6,325 nt of DNA from Acidiferrobacteraceae bacterium. GTDB lineage: Bacteria; Pseudomonadota; Gammaproteobacteria; Arenicellales; UBA868. The notes under the pieces are model-generated. The model was not told where the DNA came from. It ran no database searches and saw nothing but the letters and a program-made list of their open reading frames with translations. The stretch is taken from the NCBI GenBank assembly GCA_002721105.1, contig PBJL01000003.1, positions 5,019 to 11,343 on the forward strand. The letters run 5' to 3'. Each line of letters begins with the position of its first letter. The stretch's first letter is position 1. The position numbers and the translations under genes were made by a program. Shown here piece by piece: positions 1 through 5,835 of this stretch.

Positions 1-988
1 TCAATTGTAGAACAAATATACCATCTGATTTTTGTAGCACTGGCCGTATTAAAACTCGTTTAAATATATTTGAAATCACCCATAACACAAATGTATGTGA
101 CATATAAACAGAGTATGATATTTGCCCAAACCATACTAGTATTTTATGTTTGAGGATTATTTTAAAAACTCCTTCTTTTGAAAGCATAATAGTCATGATT
201 AATGCGGATGTAAGAAAGTAGATGGCATAATTGAAGTAATTTGAACTTTTTAGCTGAACAAATAAAATTATTGAAATAAAAAGTAGCGCAGATGAATAGC
301 TTGGTAGTTTTATTTTTATTTTTTTAATCACACTTGCTGTAAGGCAGCCAATAAAAAAACCGCCTAAGCACCTGAAAAAATTTGTAAACCCATAAGTATT
401 TTGGGTGACAAGCAATGCTATTGAAACAAATGCTACTATAAAAAAAATATATTTCTTTTGTTGCCTAAAAAGTAGCGCAGATAGTCCAAAAATCAAATAA
501 GTATAGAACTCTACACTTATTGACCAAGCAGGGCTGTTGAAGGTTGAATCATTCCCGGTTGGTCCAATGCCCTGCGCTAAAAATATTTGTTGAATAAGCG
601 CTATTAAATTATTTTTGGCAAAAGGAGTTGATCTAATATCATGAACTCCAAGTTTTATTGTTGCCATGTATTTTGCAACTTCAAGTACTAAAAAAAATAA
701 TAAGAACGTTAAATGAACAGGATAAAGCCGTCCAAAGCGTAGAAACTGAAATCGCAATAAATCTTTGCTGTTTTTTATTTTATTTGCGTAGGAATTAAAG
801 ATTACAAATCCGGATAGAACAAAAAACACATCAACCATCAAGTAGCCGTTATTTATGATGCCAATATTTAATATCGGATTCCATTTTGGTATATGAAAAA
901 ACACAACAAGTAACGCAGCTAATCCTCTAATGCTTTCTAACTCTTCAATCTTCTTAGAATTTTGGCATGTCTCGTGATCTGTATTCAT
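1..988 (-). CDS. Acyltransferase-3 family membrane O-acyltransferase, partial (3' end beyond window)
   Basis: The minus-strand frame is open from an ATG at 988 to the left edge (329 complete codons), so the C-terminus is missing. Residues 18-33 read ESIRGLAALLVVFFHI and contain the R-x10-H motif (R21, H32) of OafA/YrhL-like acyltransferases. GYLMVDVFFVLSGFVIF (about 48-64), FLRFGRLYP and SPAWSISVEFYTYL follow in the usual family order. Many hydrophobic stretches follow, such as KYIFFIVAFVSIALLV and SSALLFISIILFV, which indicates a polytopic inner-membrane protein. Family members transfer acetyl or other acyl groups to sugars of O-antigen, exopolysaccharide or lipid glycans; the substrate here cannot be told. 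A modest GAGAA-type SD lies about 8 nt upstream. The gene is transcribed away from the repeat-bearing region and shares no operon with other genes in the window. The family call is firm; the role in surface glycan acylation is inferred. Confidence 0.93.
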   Translation of the reverse strand, partial: MNTDHETCQNSKKIEELESIRGLAALLVVFFHIPKWNPILNIGIINNGYLMVDVFFVLSGFVIFNSYANKIKNSKDLLRFQFLRFGRLYPVHLTFLLFFLVLEVAKYMATIKLGVHDIRSTPFAKNNLIALIQQIFLAQGIGPTGNDSTFNSPAWSISVEFYTYLIFGLSALLFRQQKKYIFFIVAFVSIALLVTQNTYGFTNFFRCLGGFFIGCLTASVIKKIKIKLPSYSSALLFISIILFVQLKSSNYFNYAIYFLTSALIMTIMLSKEGVFKIILKHKILVWFGQISYSVYMSHTFVLWVISNIFKRVLIRPVLQKSDGIFVLQL

Positions 989-1007
989 TGCCGTTCTCTT
1001 TTGTTCT

Positions 1008-1035
1008 AATGTAGAGAAATCGATTTAAAATGCAA
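1008..1035 (-). promoter_or_regulatory. Candidate sigma-70 promoter of the acyltransferase gene
   Basis: On the minus strand TTGCAT (1035-1030) and TACATT (1013-1008) are separated by 16 bases. This would start transcription near 1001, about a dozen bases before the ATG at 988. The match to consensus is moderate and nothing else supports it. Confidence 0.35.
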
Positions 1036-1257
1036 CTGGTGCTTGTGGGAACAACAATCGATTGGTTACTTCAACATATGCTGTGCAAGCCCTTTTTGAT
1101 AGATTTTATAGAGAGCTAAAACACTAAATTATAATCGCAGTGAGCACTAGAAGAGAAGTGAATATTATTATTGATCTTGCGAAAACGGTTGGCTAGGCAT
1201 TTTATGATCAAAATACTTTTGAGAAAGGTACAAAAAAAATATTTGTTAATATCTGCA

Positions 1258-1338
1258 ATTGTTTTTGTTGAACTTTTCTCATAACGTTACACAAAAAGTC
1301 ACACAAAACTATGATTACTGAAAACCATAGCAACGTAA
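1258..1338 (+). repeat. 81-bp direct repeat, copy R1 (putative recombinase site, left)
   Basis: This segment aligns without gaps to 3665-3745 and matches at 74 of 81 positions by hand alignment. Homology stops soon after the shared AACGTAA at the right end. It contains an inner inverted repeat CTATG (1309-1313) / CATAG (1326-1330) around a 12-nt loop, and an outer pair ACGTTAC (1284-1290) / GCAACGT with one mismatch. The left third, beginning ATTGTTTTTG, is AT-rich and also conserved. The right copy sits directly before an integrase start, so this is most simply an attachment-type site or a duplicated integrase leader. That role is inferred; the repeat itself is plain in the sequence. Confidence 0.85.
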
Positions 1339-1387
1339 CACGTAAAAAGCATAAAAATAAACCATTGATTTCAAAGCGGAATTTTCT

Positions 1388-1440
1388 TACAGTTATATAA
1401 AAATTCGCACAAAACTGTGACTACTGAAAACCACAGTTAT
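1388..1440 (+). repeat. Diverged partial copy of the same repeat, R2
   Basis: About 106 bases downstream of R1, the stretch CGCACAAAACTGTGACTACT is shared exactly with the R3 copy, and GAAAACCA continues it. The left flank matches R1 only loosely. The inner stem is perfect and longer here: AACTGTG (1413-1419) / CACAGTT (1432-1438) with the same 12-nt loop. The conserved left third of R1 and R3 is not present, and the outer ACGTTAC/GTAACGT pair is lost. It is therefore a core-only or decayed copy. Confidence 0.75.
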
Positions 1441-1540
1441 AGTTTCCATACTGAATTCGAAACCATTTTCAATGAGAGTACCTCTTCGTGAAAGGTAAAA
1501 CTAAGAATTGTTTTTACAAGCCATTTATAAAAATAATTAA

Positions 1541-2467
1541 ATGAAAAATGGAATTAACATAGCTGAGAATTTTAACTATTCCTATTCCGATCTGGAATTC
1601 TTGAGAATTCGTAAATACTGTGATCAGTTTGAAAGCATAACCAAGAATGCTGCAAACCTCTTTGTAAAAGGAAGAGATATAATATCAAAGAACCCCTTGG
1701 TCTTTGGAAGACATGAGGTGGCTACCGAGGAATTAATTAAATGGTATAGAGGAAATGGTTATAATAAATTTTTGTTAGACTTTGGCGCAAATATTGGACT
1801 GACAACCTGCCTTGTCGGAAAAGAATTTGATAAAATATTTTGTTTTGAACCAAACTTGCAAGTATTCCGAATATTGCAGACAAATGTTGAGATTACATTT
1901 GGCCTTTCGCACGGTGTAACACTTAACAATTTTGGCCTTGGTGACAGCGACAAACAATTAGAGCTTACTATTCCTAAAACTAATTATGGCGGAGCATTTT
2001 TAAGAGAGGGAAATACATACTCAAACAAAATTCTAATAGAAAAAGACGGAATTAGAGTTCCTTCGAAAGCATATAATTATGTTAAAGTCGAAATAAAAAA
2101 TTCCAGAACACACTTAGGAGAAATTTTTTCTACTAAAATTCCAGTAGGATCACGAGGAGTAATTAAAATTGATGTTGAGGGTTATGAGCCCTATATAATT
2201 AAGGCAATTGCTGCAACAATCCCTCCGGAAAATTCAGTCGCTATTATTTTTGAAAATCATGATCCTAATTTAAATCCTGATAAGTTGAAAAAATATTTTA
2301 ATAGAGAAACTAATCTGTATCTCATAAAACATTACCCTGTTCGATCCTTATTTAAGGATAAGAATCTGCGTAAAATAAAATCCCTTTTAGGGGCAAAGGG
2401 TCACTACAAACTCATAAACCTTGACAATAATGAAGTTCCTTTAGGGCAACTTCTCCTTGTTGTATAA
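1541..2467 (+). CDS. FkbM-family SAM-dependent methyltransferase
   Basis: This 308-residue protein carries the class I methyltransferase glycine motif FLLDFGANIGLTT (about 77-89). An acidic residue ends strand 2 in CFEPN (E103), NFGLGDSD lies near 130-136, and the family hallmark IKIDVEGYEPYII is at 208-220. FkbM-type enzymes O-methylate sugars or polyketides; in glycan clusters they usually methylate a sugar hydroxyl. No signal peptide or membrane segment is visible, so it should be cytosolic. A TAA stop immediately precedes the ATG in frame, which fixes the start. There is no SD, only AT-rich sequence, so translation may begin on a leaderless or weakly bound message. The gene lies between repeats R2 and R3 together with a second methyltransferase-like gene, which suggests cassette cargo (inference). 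The length is ordinary for the family and I see no break. The exact acceptor is unknown. Confidence 0.9.
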   Translation: MKNGINIAENFNYSYSDLEFLRIRKYCDQFESITKNAANLFVKGRDIISKNPLVFGRHEVATEELIKWYRGNGYNKFLLDFGANIGLTTCLVGKEFDKIFCFEPNLQVFRILQTNVEITFGLSHGVTLNNFGLGDSDKQLELTIPKTNYGGAFLREGNTYSNKILIEKDGIRVPSKAYNYVKVEIKNSRTHLGEIFSTKIPVGSRGVIKIDVEGYEPYIIKAIAATIPPENSVAIIFENHDPNLNPDKLKKYFNRETNLYLIKHYPVRSLFKDKNLRKIKSLLGAKGHYKLINLDNNEVPLGQLLLVV

Positions 2468-2544
2468 GGATTGTGTCAGTTGCTGTTAGTAGAAAGAAGA
2501 AGGTTGCTACCAACGCCATAATGGCCGTGGCTAAAGGCTTATTT

Positions 2545-2565
2545 CCAACTTAATGTTGGTTTTTT
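2545..2565 (+). terminator. Weak intrinsic terminator after the FkbM gene
   Basis: CCAAC (2545-2549) pairs with GTTGG (2555-2559) around a 5-nt loop, followed by six T (2560-2565). The five-base stem is short for a strong terminator. It lies 78 bases after the FkbM stop and 19 bases before the next start, and so may separate or attenuate transcription between the two genes. Confidence 0.5.
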
Positions 2566-2583
2566 AATTGATGGGTGTGTGCA

Positions 2584-3396
2584 ATGAAAAAATTAATAAA
2601 CAAGTTTACAAACTTAGTGCAATTAGAGAACTATCTAAAAAAGTCTTATGACTTGTTATTACACAGAGAGATTGCAGAGAAACGTTCAAATCATATTAAT
2701 CCATTGAATAAGTTTTCCGTATTCAGTGGGTTTGCTCAGAGTGATGAGGACGGCATCACACTTGAGATTTTAAGAAGAATTGGTTTGAACTTTGGTTATT
2801 TTGTTGAATTTGGTGTAGGTGATGGCACAGAAAATAATTCTTTAATTCTACTTGCGTGCAATTGGAAAGGCGCTTGGTTTGGAGGCCAAGAGTTAACCTT
2901 TGACACCTCTTGTTCGGATAAACTTAATTTTGAAAAAGTATGGATATCTAAAGATAACATCTTAAGTCTATACAATTCCCTAAATGAAAGTGCTGATGTC
3001 ATCTCATTAGATTTGGATGGAAATGATATTTATCTTGTTGAGGAATTGCTTTCAAATAAAGTTCAGCCAAAATTATTTATAGTGGAGTACAATGCAAAAT
3101 TTCCGCCTCCCATTGAATTTAAGATAGATTATAATCCTACGCATACTTGGGTTGGTGATGACTATTTCGGTGCGTCTTTAAAATCTTTCAACAATTTATT
3201 TTCTTCATATGGTTATCGTTTGGTTTGTTGCAATTTGAGTGGTGCTAATGCATTTTTCGTCGCGTCAGAATATGCTCATTTGTTTGATGATGTTCCAAAA
3301 GATATTGAAGATATTTATTGTGAGCCCTTTTATTTTCTTAGGAGTAAAAGGATGCACCCTACTTCAATTAAAACAATTTCAAAATTGATAAGATAG
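2584..3396 (+). CDS. Methyltransferase-fold protein of the glycan-cluster type (SLDLDGND / GASL...NAFFV family)
   Basis: I place the start at ATG 2584 (270 residues), since the in-frame GTG at 2575 adds only three residues; a GGGTG at 2573-2577 is the only SD-like match. Numbering from the ATG, the glycine motif YFVEFGVGDGTENN lies at about 72-85 and resembles a class I SAM-binding loop. VISLDLDGNDIYL (about 139-151), LFIVEYNAKFPPP and FGASLKSFNNLF follow, then SGANAFFV near 219-226. From memory, this motif order typifies cytosolic methyltransferase-like proteins, often labelled hypothetical or FkbM-related, found in O-antigen and capsule clusters. The true reaction is not established, and the protein is not a duplicate of the upstream FkbM enzyme: the two share only the fold. 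The terminator at 2545-2565 suggests it may have its own promoter, which I cannot pin down. It lies inside the interval bracketed by the 81-bp repeats. Confidence 0.82.
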   Translation: MKKLINKFTNLVQLENYLKKSYDLLLHREIAEKRSNHINPLNKFSVFSGFAQSDEDGITLEILRRIGLNFGYFVEFGVGDGTENNSLILLACNWKGAWFGGQELTFDTSCSDKLNFEKVWISKDNILSLYNSLNESADVISLDLDGNDIYLVEELLSNKVQPKLFIVEYNAKFPPPIEFKIDYNPTHTWVGDDYFGASLKSFNNLFSSYGYRLVCCNLSGANAFFVASEYAHLFDDVPKDIEDIYCEPFYFLRSKRMHPTSIKTISKLIR

Positions 3397-3664
3397 TCCG
3401 TAATACCCTTTCTTTACATATAGGGGATTGAGAGTTCCGATCACCTTTTTACTAACGCATTGATACTATTGAGTTTCAATAGTTCCCTTCGCAATTTCTA
3501 ACGAAGCGTATAGTTAGAAACTTGTCAGAAAGTAGCATTAAATGCTATATAAACCAATGCTTTACATATATTCCACTATTGAATGGGAATAAAAGGTCAG
3601 TAACAACTCATTGATTTCCAATCAAAAGTAATTTCAAAATAGTTTCCCCGCCTAAAAGGCTGTC
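3397..3664. other. Non-coding stretch rich in small inverted repeats
   Basis: No gene is supported here. The stretch lies between the second methyltransferase and repeat R3. CTTTACATATA occurs twice in direct orientation (3412-3422 and 3560-3570), and ACTATTGA occurs at 3465-3472 and again at 3575-3582, so part of the stretch may be internally duplicated. A run of perfect short hairpins occupies 3465-3660. No U-rich tract follows any hairpin in a way that would make a standard terminator. Confidence 0.6.
3465..3660. repeat. Cluster of five short perfect inverted repeats
   Basis: The perfect inverted repeats are: ACTATTGA/TCAATAGT (3465-3483, 3-nt loop); TTTCTAAC/GTTAGAAA (3495-3520, 10-nt loop); TAGCATT/AATGCTA (3533-3547, 1-nt centre); TTGATT/AATCAA (3611-3625, 3-nt loop); and GCCT/AGGC (3650-3660). 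Each is short alone, but five within 200 bases just before the integrase-linked repeat is notable. They could be binding sites for accessory proteins, folded RNA or single-stranded DNA elements, or chance in AT-rich DNA. Confidence 0.5.
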
Positions 3665-3745
3665 ATTGTTTTTGCTGAACTCTTCTCATAACGTTACAGA
3701 AAAAGTCGCACAAAACTGTGACTACTGAAAACCATAGTAACGTAA
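3665..3745 (+). repeat. 81-bp direct repeat, copy R3 (abuts integrase fragment)
   Basis: This is the right-hand partner of 1258-1338, in the same orientation and gap-free. The outer inverted pair is perfect here: ACGTTAC (3691-3697) and GTAACGT (3737-3743). The inner pair ACTGTG (3715-3720) / CATAGT (3733-3738) encloses the conserved 12-nt loop and contains one G-T wobble. The copy ends ten bases before the TTG start of the integrase remnant, so it could be the attachment site, the integrase promoter or operator region, or both. The position next to an integrase is the main support for a recombination role. Confidence 0.85.
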
Positions 3746-3754
3746 GGTGAAAGG

Positions 3755-4009
3755 TTGGCTTTAAAAAGGCAGAACTGCAACGAAGAAGAAATTCCCATTT
3801 TTGATGAAGCTTTCATCTACAAAAGAGGTGTCTATTGGCACTTTAGGATGCGGCTGAACAACGAACGAAAATACGCACGAAAAGGCCTACGAACTCTCAG
3901 CAAAACTAAAGCTATTGAAAAAGGAAAAGAATTTTACGTAGAGGTTTTTGCTAATCGGAAAATGGATAAAACTTACTTTTCTTTAACCGCAAAAGGTATA
4001 ATGCATTAA
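3755..4009 (+). pseudogene. Truncated tyrosine recombinase/integrase, N-terminal fragment only
   Basis: This 84-codon frame starts at TTG 3755, with AAGGTGA (3744-3750) as SD at a spacing of four bases. A TAA in frame at 3743-3745 rules out an upstream start, and no in-frame ATG is near. Residues IPIFDEAFIYKRGVYWHFRM, then ARKGLRTLSKTKAIEKGKEF and TYFSLTAKG, resemble, from memory, the N-terminal arm of roughly 400-residue phage-type integrases. The core-binding domain and the catalytic domain (R...H-x-x-R...Y) are absent. The frame ends at a TAA after IMH, the next codons are not integrase-like, and the convergent radical SAM gene ends 30 bases on. The rest was evidently deleted or displaced. 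The peptide cannot recombine DNA; at most it could bind DNA. The family call rests on remembered similarity and the adjacent repeat. Confidence 0.72.
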
Positions 4010-4039
4010 GAGTGGTGGATTTCTGAAATAGGATAACTA

Positions 4040-5386
4040 CTAATGGGCAGTTGATTTTAAACTGAGAAGTTTCTTAAAGCGACCGTTCCATTGAAATTCG
4101 ATTTTTCTTTTTAGCCTTTGTACTTTGTTGCTGAATCGTTTTCTAATTTGTTTTTTGATCAACTGAGCTTCCATCATTCCTTCTGTCATTTGACCTATAG
4201 TAAGGTCTTTGGGTAAGAAAATAGGCATAAGGTTGCCCCAATCTGAAATATCATCATGTACAATTTTACCGTGCTTTTCGACACCTTCCTCCCAGACGGG
4301 GGTTCCTGGGAATGGAACCATATAAGAAAACCAGGCTGTGGATAATGAAAGGTCACGGGCAAAGTCTAACGTTTCGCGTATTGTTTCGGAAGTCTCTCCT
4401 CTATGACCAATAATAAAAAGTCCGCTGACTTCAAAGCCATAGGAGTGCAATAGTCTGGCGCTTTCTCTTATGAGATCTTTGCCTACATGTTTTCCCATTT
4501 CCAAAAGAACTTGATCGGAACCAGATTCAATACCCAGTGAAACTTTTCTAACTCCCAGCTCCCAAAATAAGGGTAAAAGTTTTTCACGAACTGTATTGGG
4601 GTGAAAAAATACTTCAAGGCGGACTTGTATATTTCGCTTTTTAAATTCTTTAATGTAGGCCCTCAGCCGTTCTTCATTTGGGATGAAAATATCATCCAAG
4701 ATAAATATTTTGTTTACTGAGTAATTTTTTAAGACAAACTCCATCATACTCCCTACATACTCAACCGAATGGTGCCTGACGGCACTGCCGCGAAATCCAT
4801 CTTTACAGAAATAACATTCAAAAGGGCAACCTCTTGCTGTGATTAAGCTGAACCTTCCAACTTTTTCTGGCCAATACCCGGTATTGGAAAAATCTTGTTT
4901 TGTGGGAAAGGGAACTTCATCAGGATCAATGGATTTACCTTGAATTGCTCCAGGGCTCTGAATCCCTTGCAGTATTTCTAGAGTCGCGTGTTCTCCATCC
5001 CCTATTACAACGTAATCAGCAATTTTTAATCCCTCTTCGGGGAGCGCACCATAATGAACACCTCCAAAAATTAGTGGGATACTAGGATTTTTAGTTTTGG
5101 AAAGTCGGGCAATATTCTCTGCATCAGGGCTTTGGCAGGTAATAGCGGAGATACCAATAAAGCGTGGTTTAACTTTATGTACTTGTTCAATAAACTGATT
5201 TGCATCTAAATTTATATATTTTTCATCATAGCGGTCCATGACTATTGATTTAAACCCATGTTTTCTTAAATAGGTCTGTATATAAAGAACTCCGAAGGCG
5301 GGGTAATCTCTTCCTCCAAACTTCCCCGCATCTCCTCCAACCTTATCGGTGAGGTTTCTGCACCTTACTAAAACTATATCGACCAT
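4040..5386 (-). CDS. B12-binding-domain radical SAM protein
   Basis: This complete 448-residue protein has an N-terminal Rossmann-like B12-binding-type domain (about 1-140), with FGVLYIQTYLRKHGF, FIGISAITCQSPDAE, IFGGVHYGALPEE and YVVIGDGEHATLEIL in the usual order. The radical SAM core follows with ITARGCPFECYFCK, whose C187, C191 and C194 form the CxxxCxxC ligand set for the 4Fe-4S cluster. ILDDIF (229-234), KVSLGIESGSDQVL (281-294) and LFIIGHRGET are further core motifs. The C-terminus is basic and helix-like. The classical cobalamin DxHxxG motif is missing; MDRYDEKY stands near that position. Such BchE/Elp3-like enzymes perform radical methylations, rearrangements or ring closures on lipids, sugars or natural products; the substrate is unknown. 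It is cytosolic and monocistronic, convergent with the integrase fragment, and more G+C-rich than its neighbours, so it may have a different history. The ATG start has only a weak AAGG about ten bases upstream. Confidence 0.93.
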   Translation of the reverse strand: MVDIVLVRCRNLTDKVGGDAGKFGGRDYPAFGVLYIQTYLRKHGFKSIVMDRYDEKYINLDANQFIEQVHKVKPRFIGISAITCQSPDAENIARLSKTKNPSIPLIFGGVHYGALPEEGLKIADYVVIGDGEHATLEILQGIQSPGAIQGKSIDPDEVPFPTKQDFSNTGYWPEKVGRFSLITARGCPFECYFCKDGFRGSAVRHHSVEYVGSMMEFVLKNYSVNKIFILDDIFIPNEERLRAYIKEFKKRNIQVRLEVFFHPNTVREKLLPLFWELGVRKVSLGIESGSDQVLLEMGKHVGKDLIRESARLLHSYGFEVSGLFIIGHRGETSETIRETLDFARDLSLSTAWFSYMVPFPGTPVWEEGVEKHGKIVHDDISDWGNLMPIFLPKDLTIGQMTEGMMEAQLIKKQIRKRFSNKVQRLKRKIEFQWNGRFKKLLSLKSTAH

Positions 5387-5415
5387 TATGCTTCAGCCTT
5401 AAACCTCTAAAAAGT

Positions 5416-5444
5416 TATAAATAAAAAATGTGATTTTATCACAA
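5416..5444 (-). promoter_or_regulatory. Candidate promoter of the radical SAM gene with a palindrome over the -35 box
   Basis: On the minus strand TTGTGA (5444-5439) and TTTATA (5421-5416) are 17 bases apart, placing a start near 5408, about 22 bases before the ATG. The perfect palindrome TGTGAT-TTT-ATCACA (5429-5443) overlaps the -35 box and is a plausible operator. Its half-sites look like those of CRP, but the spacing is one base short of TGTGA-N6-TCACA, so the regulator is left unnamed. Confidence 0.4.
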
Positions 5445-5516
5445 TTACAGGAACATTGCCCCTAATATTCCGGGAGAAGAAGGTTGGGTTTAATAAAACA
5501 TAGAATACCTCCCAAG

Positions 5517-5537
5517 AATTAGATAAGATATCTAATT
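5517..5537. repeat. Perfect 9-bp inverted repeat
   Basis: AATTAGATA (5517-5525) and TATCTAATT (5529-5537) are separated by AGA. The run of eight T beginning at 5549 is too far away for a normal terminator. It may be an operator-like site; no function is evident. Confidence 0.55.
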
Positions 5538-5591
5538 TTAATAACTGATTTTTTTTAGAAGAAGTTACCAACCAATTATAATCCCCCCCTT

Positions 5592-5625
5592 TACCAAATA
5601 GTTTTTAAAAGGTTAACATTTGGTA
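5592..5625. repeat. Inverted repeat overlapping a possible -10 box
   Basis: TACCAAAT (5592-5599) pairs with ATTTGGTA (5618-5625), and GTT/AAC extends the stem inward if A5600 is bulged out. The right arm overlaps TATAAA (5624-5629). The flanking C run and GGGG could add an outer stem after an unpaired stretch. Confidence 0.45.
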
Positions 5626-5835
5626 TAAATAACGGGGTCTGGTCAATGGCACTCGCTTAAAAGAATAGTAATAATTGAATTAATTAAAGTTTGTTAGAAT
5701 AGTTTTCTAGCTATTTAGACCTCTTAAAATACTAGGGTAAAAAATGGTTTTTTGGTATATCTTCTTATAACCGGGATGGCGCTCCGAAACAATTAGTCGA
5801 ACAAATACTTGTTTCAGCTTAACAAAGGACCTGCT

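Larger units (their letters stand above)
989..1540. other. Non-coding region between divergent acyltransferase and FkbM genes, holding two repeat copies
   Basis: I find no convincing gene in these 550 bases. They contain the likely acyltransferase promoter on the left, a full repeat copy (1258-1338) and a diverged copy (1388-1440). The stretch 1036-1257 shows no recognisable RNA, promoter or coding remnant. A TATAAA at 1526-1531 lies only nine bases before the ATG of the FkbM gene and could be a -10 box giving a nearly leaderless message, but no good -35 box lies 16-18 bases upstream of it. Confidence 0.6.
5387..5835. other. Non-coding region between divergent radical SAM and PhyH-like genes
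   Basis: No gene is supported in these 449 bases. They hold the radical SAM promoter candidate at the left, two inverted repeats (5517-5537 and 5592-5625) and the SD of the right-hand gene at the end. A run of seven C (5583-5589) and a GGGG (5634-5637) bracket the second hairpin. TTTGGTATA followed by ATAAC(C)GGG occurs twice (about 5619-5637 and 5750-5775), a loose direct repeat. TATAAA at 5624-5629 could be a -10 box for rightward transcription, but its -35 match is poor. Confidence 0.5.

Noticed and set aside
1036..1134. Short plus-strand frame ending TYAVQALFDRFYRELKH then TAA, as a possible gene remnant
   Set aside because: The tail looks protein-like but I cannot link it to a family, and the upstream part (an Asn/Gly-rich string) is unconvincing with no start or SD.
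1258..1440. Start of a CRISPR array
   Set aside because: There are only two unequal copies here, unlike each other outside the core, with no regular spacers and no cas genes.
1759..1957. Two minus-strand frames within the FkbM gene
   Set aside because: They are shadows of a well-supported gene on the other strand with no recognisable motif.
2575..2583. GTG at 2575 as the start of the second methyltransferase-like gene
   Set aside because: It adds only three residues (M-C-A) and has no better SD than the ATG at 2584.
2796..3002. Minus-strand frame within the second methyltransferase-like gene
   Set aside because: It is a shadow frame opposite the glycine motif region of a real gene.
3397..3427. 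Terminator after the second methyltransferase-like gene (CCCT ... AGGG)
   Set aside because: The stem is four bases with a long loop and no T run follows.
1258..3745. Reading the repeats as integron attC sites
   Set aside because: Neither strand shows the paired RYYYAAC and GTTRRRY core sites in the right places, and the associated integrase fragment does not look like IntI.
4900..5085. Plus-strand frame opposite the radical SAM gene
   Set aside because: It is a shadow of the conserved B12-domain coding sequence, with no family resemblance.
5429..5443. CRP binding site
   Set aside because: The half-sites fit, but the spacer is five rather than six bases between TGTGA and TCACA, so I list it only as an unnamed palindrome.
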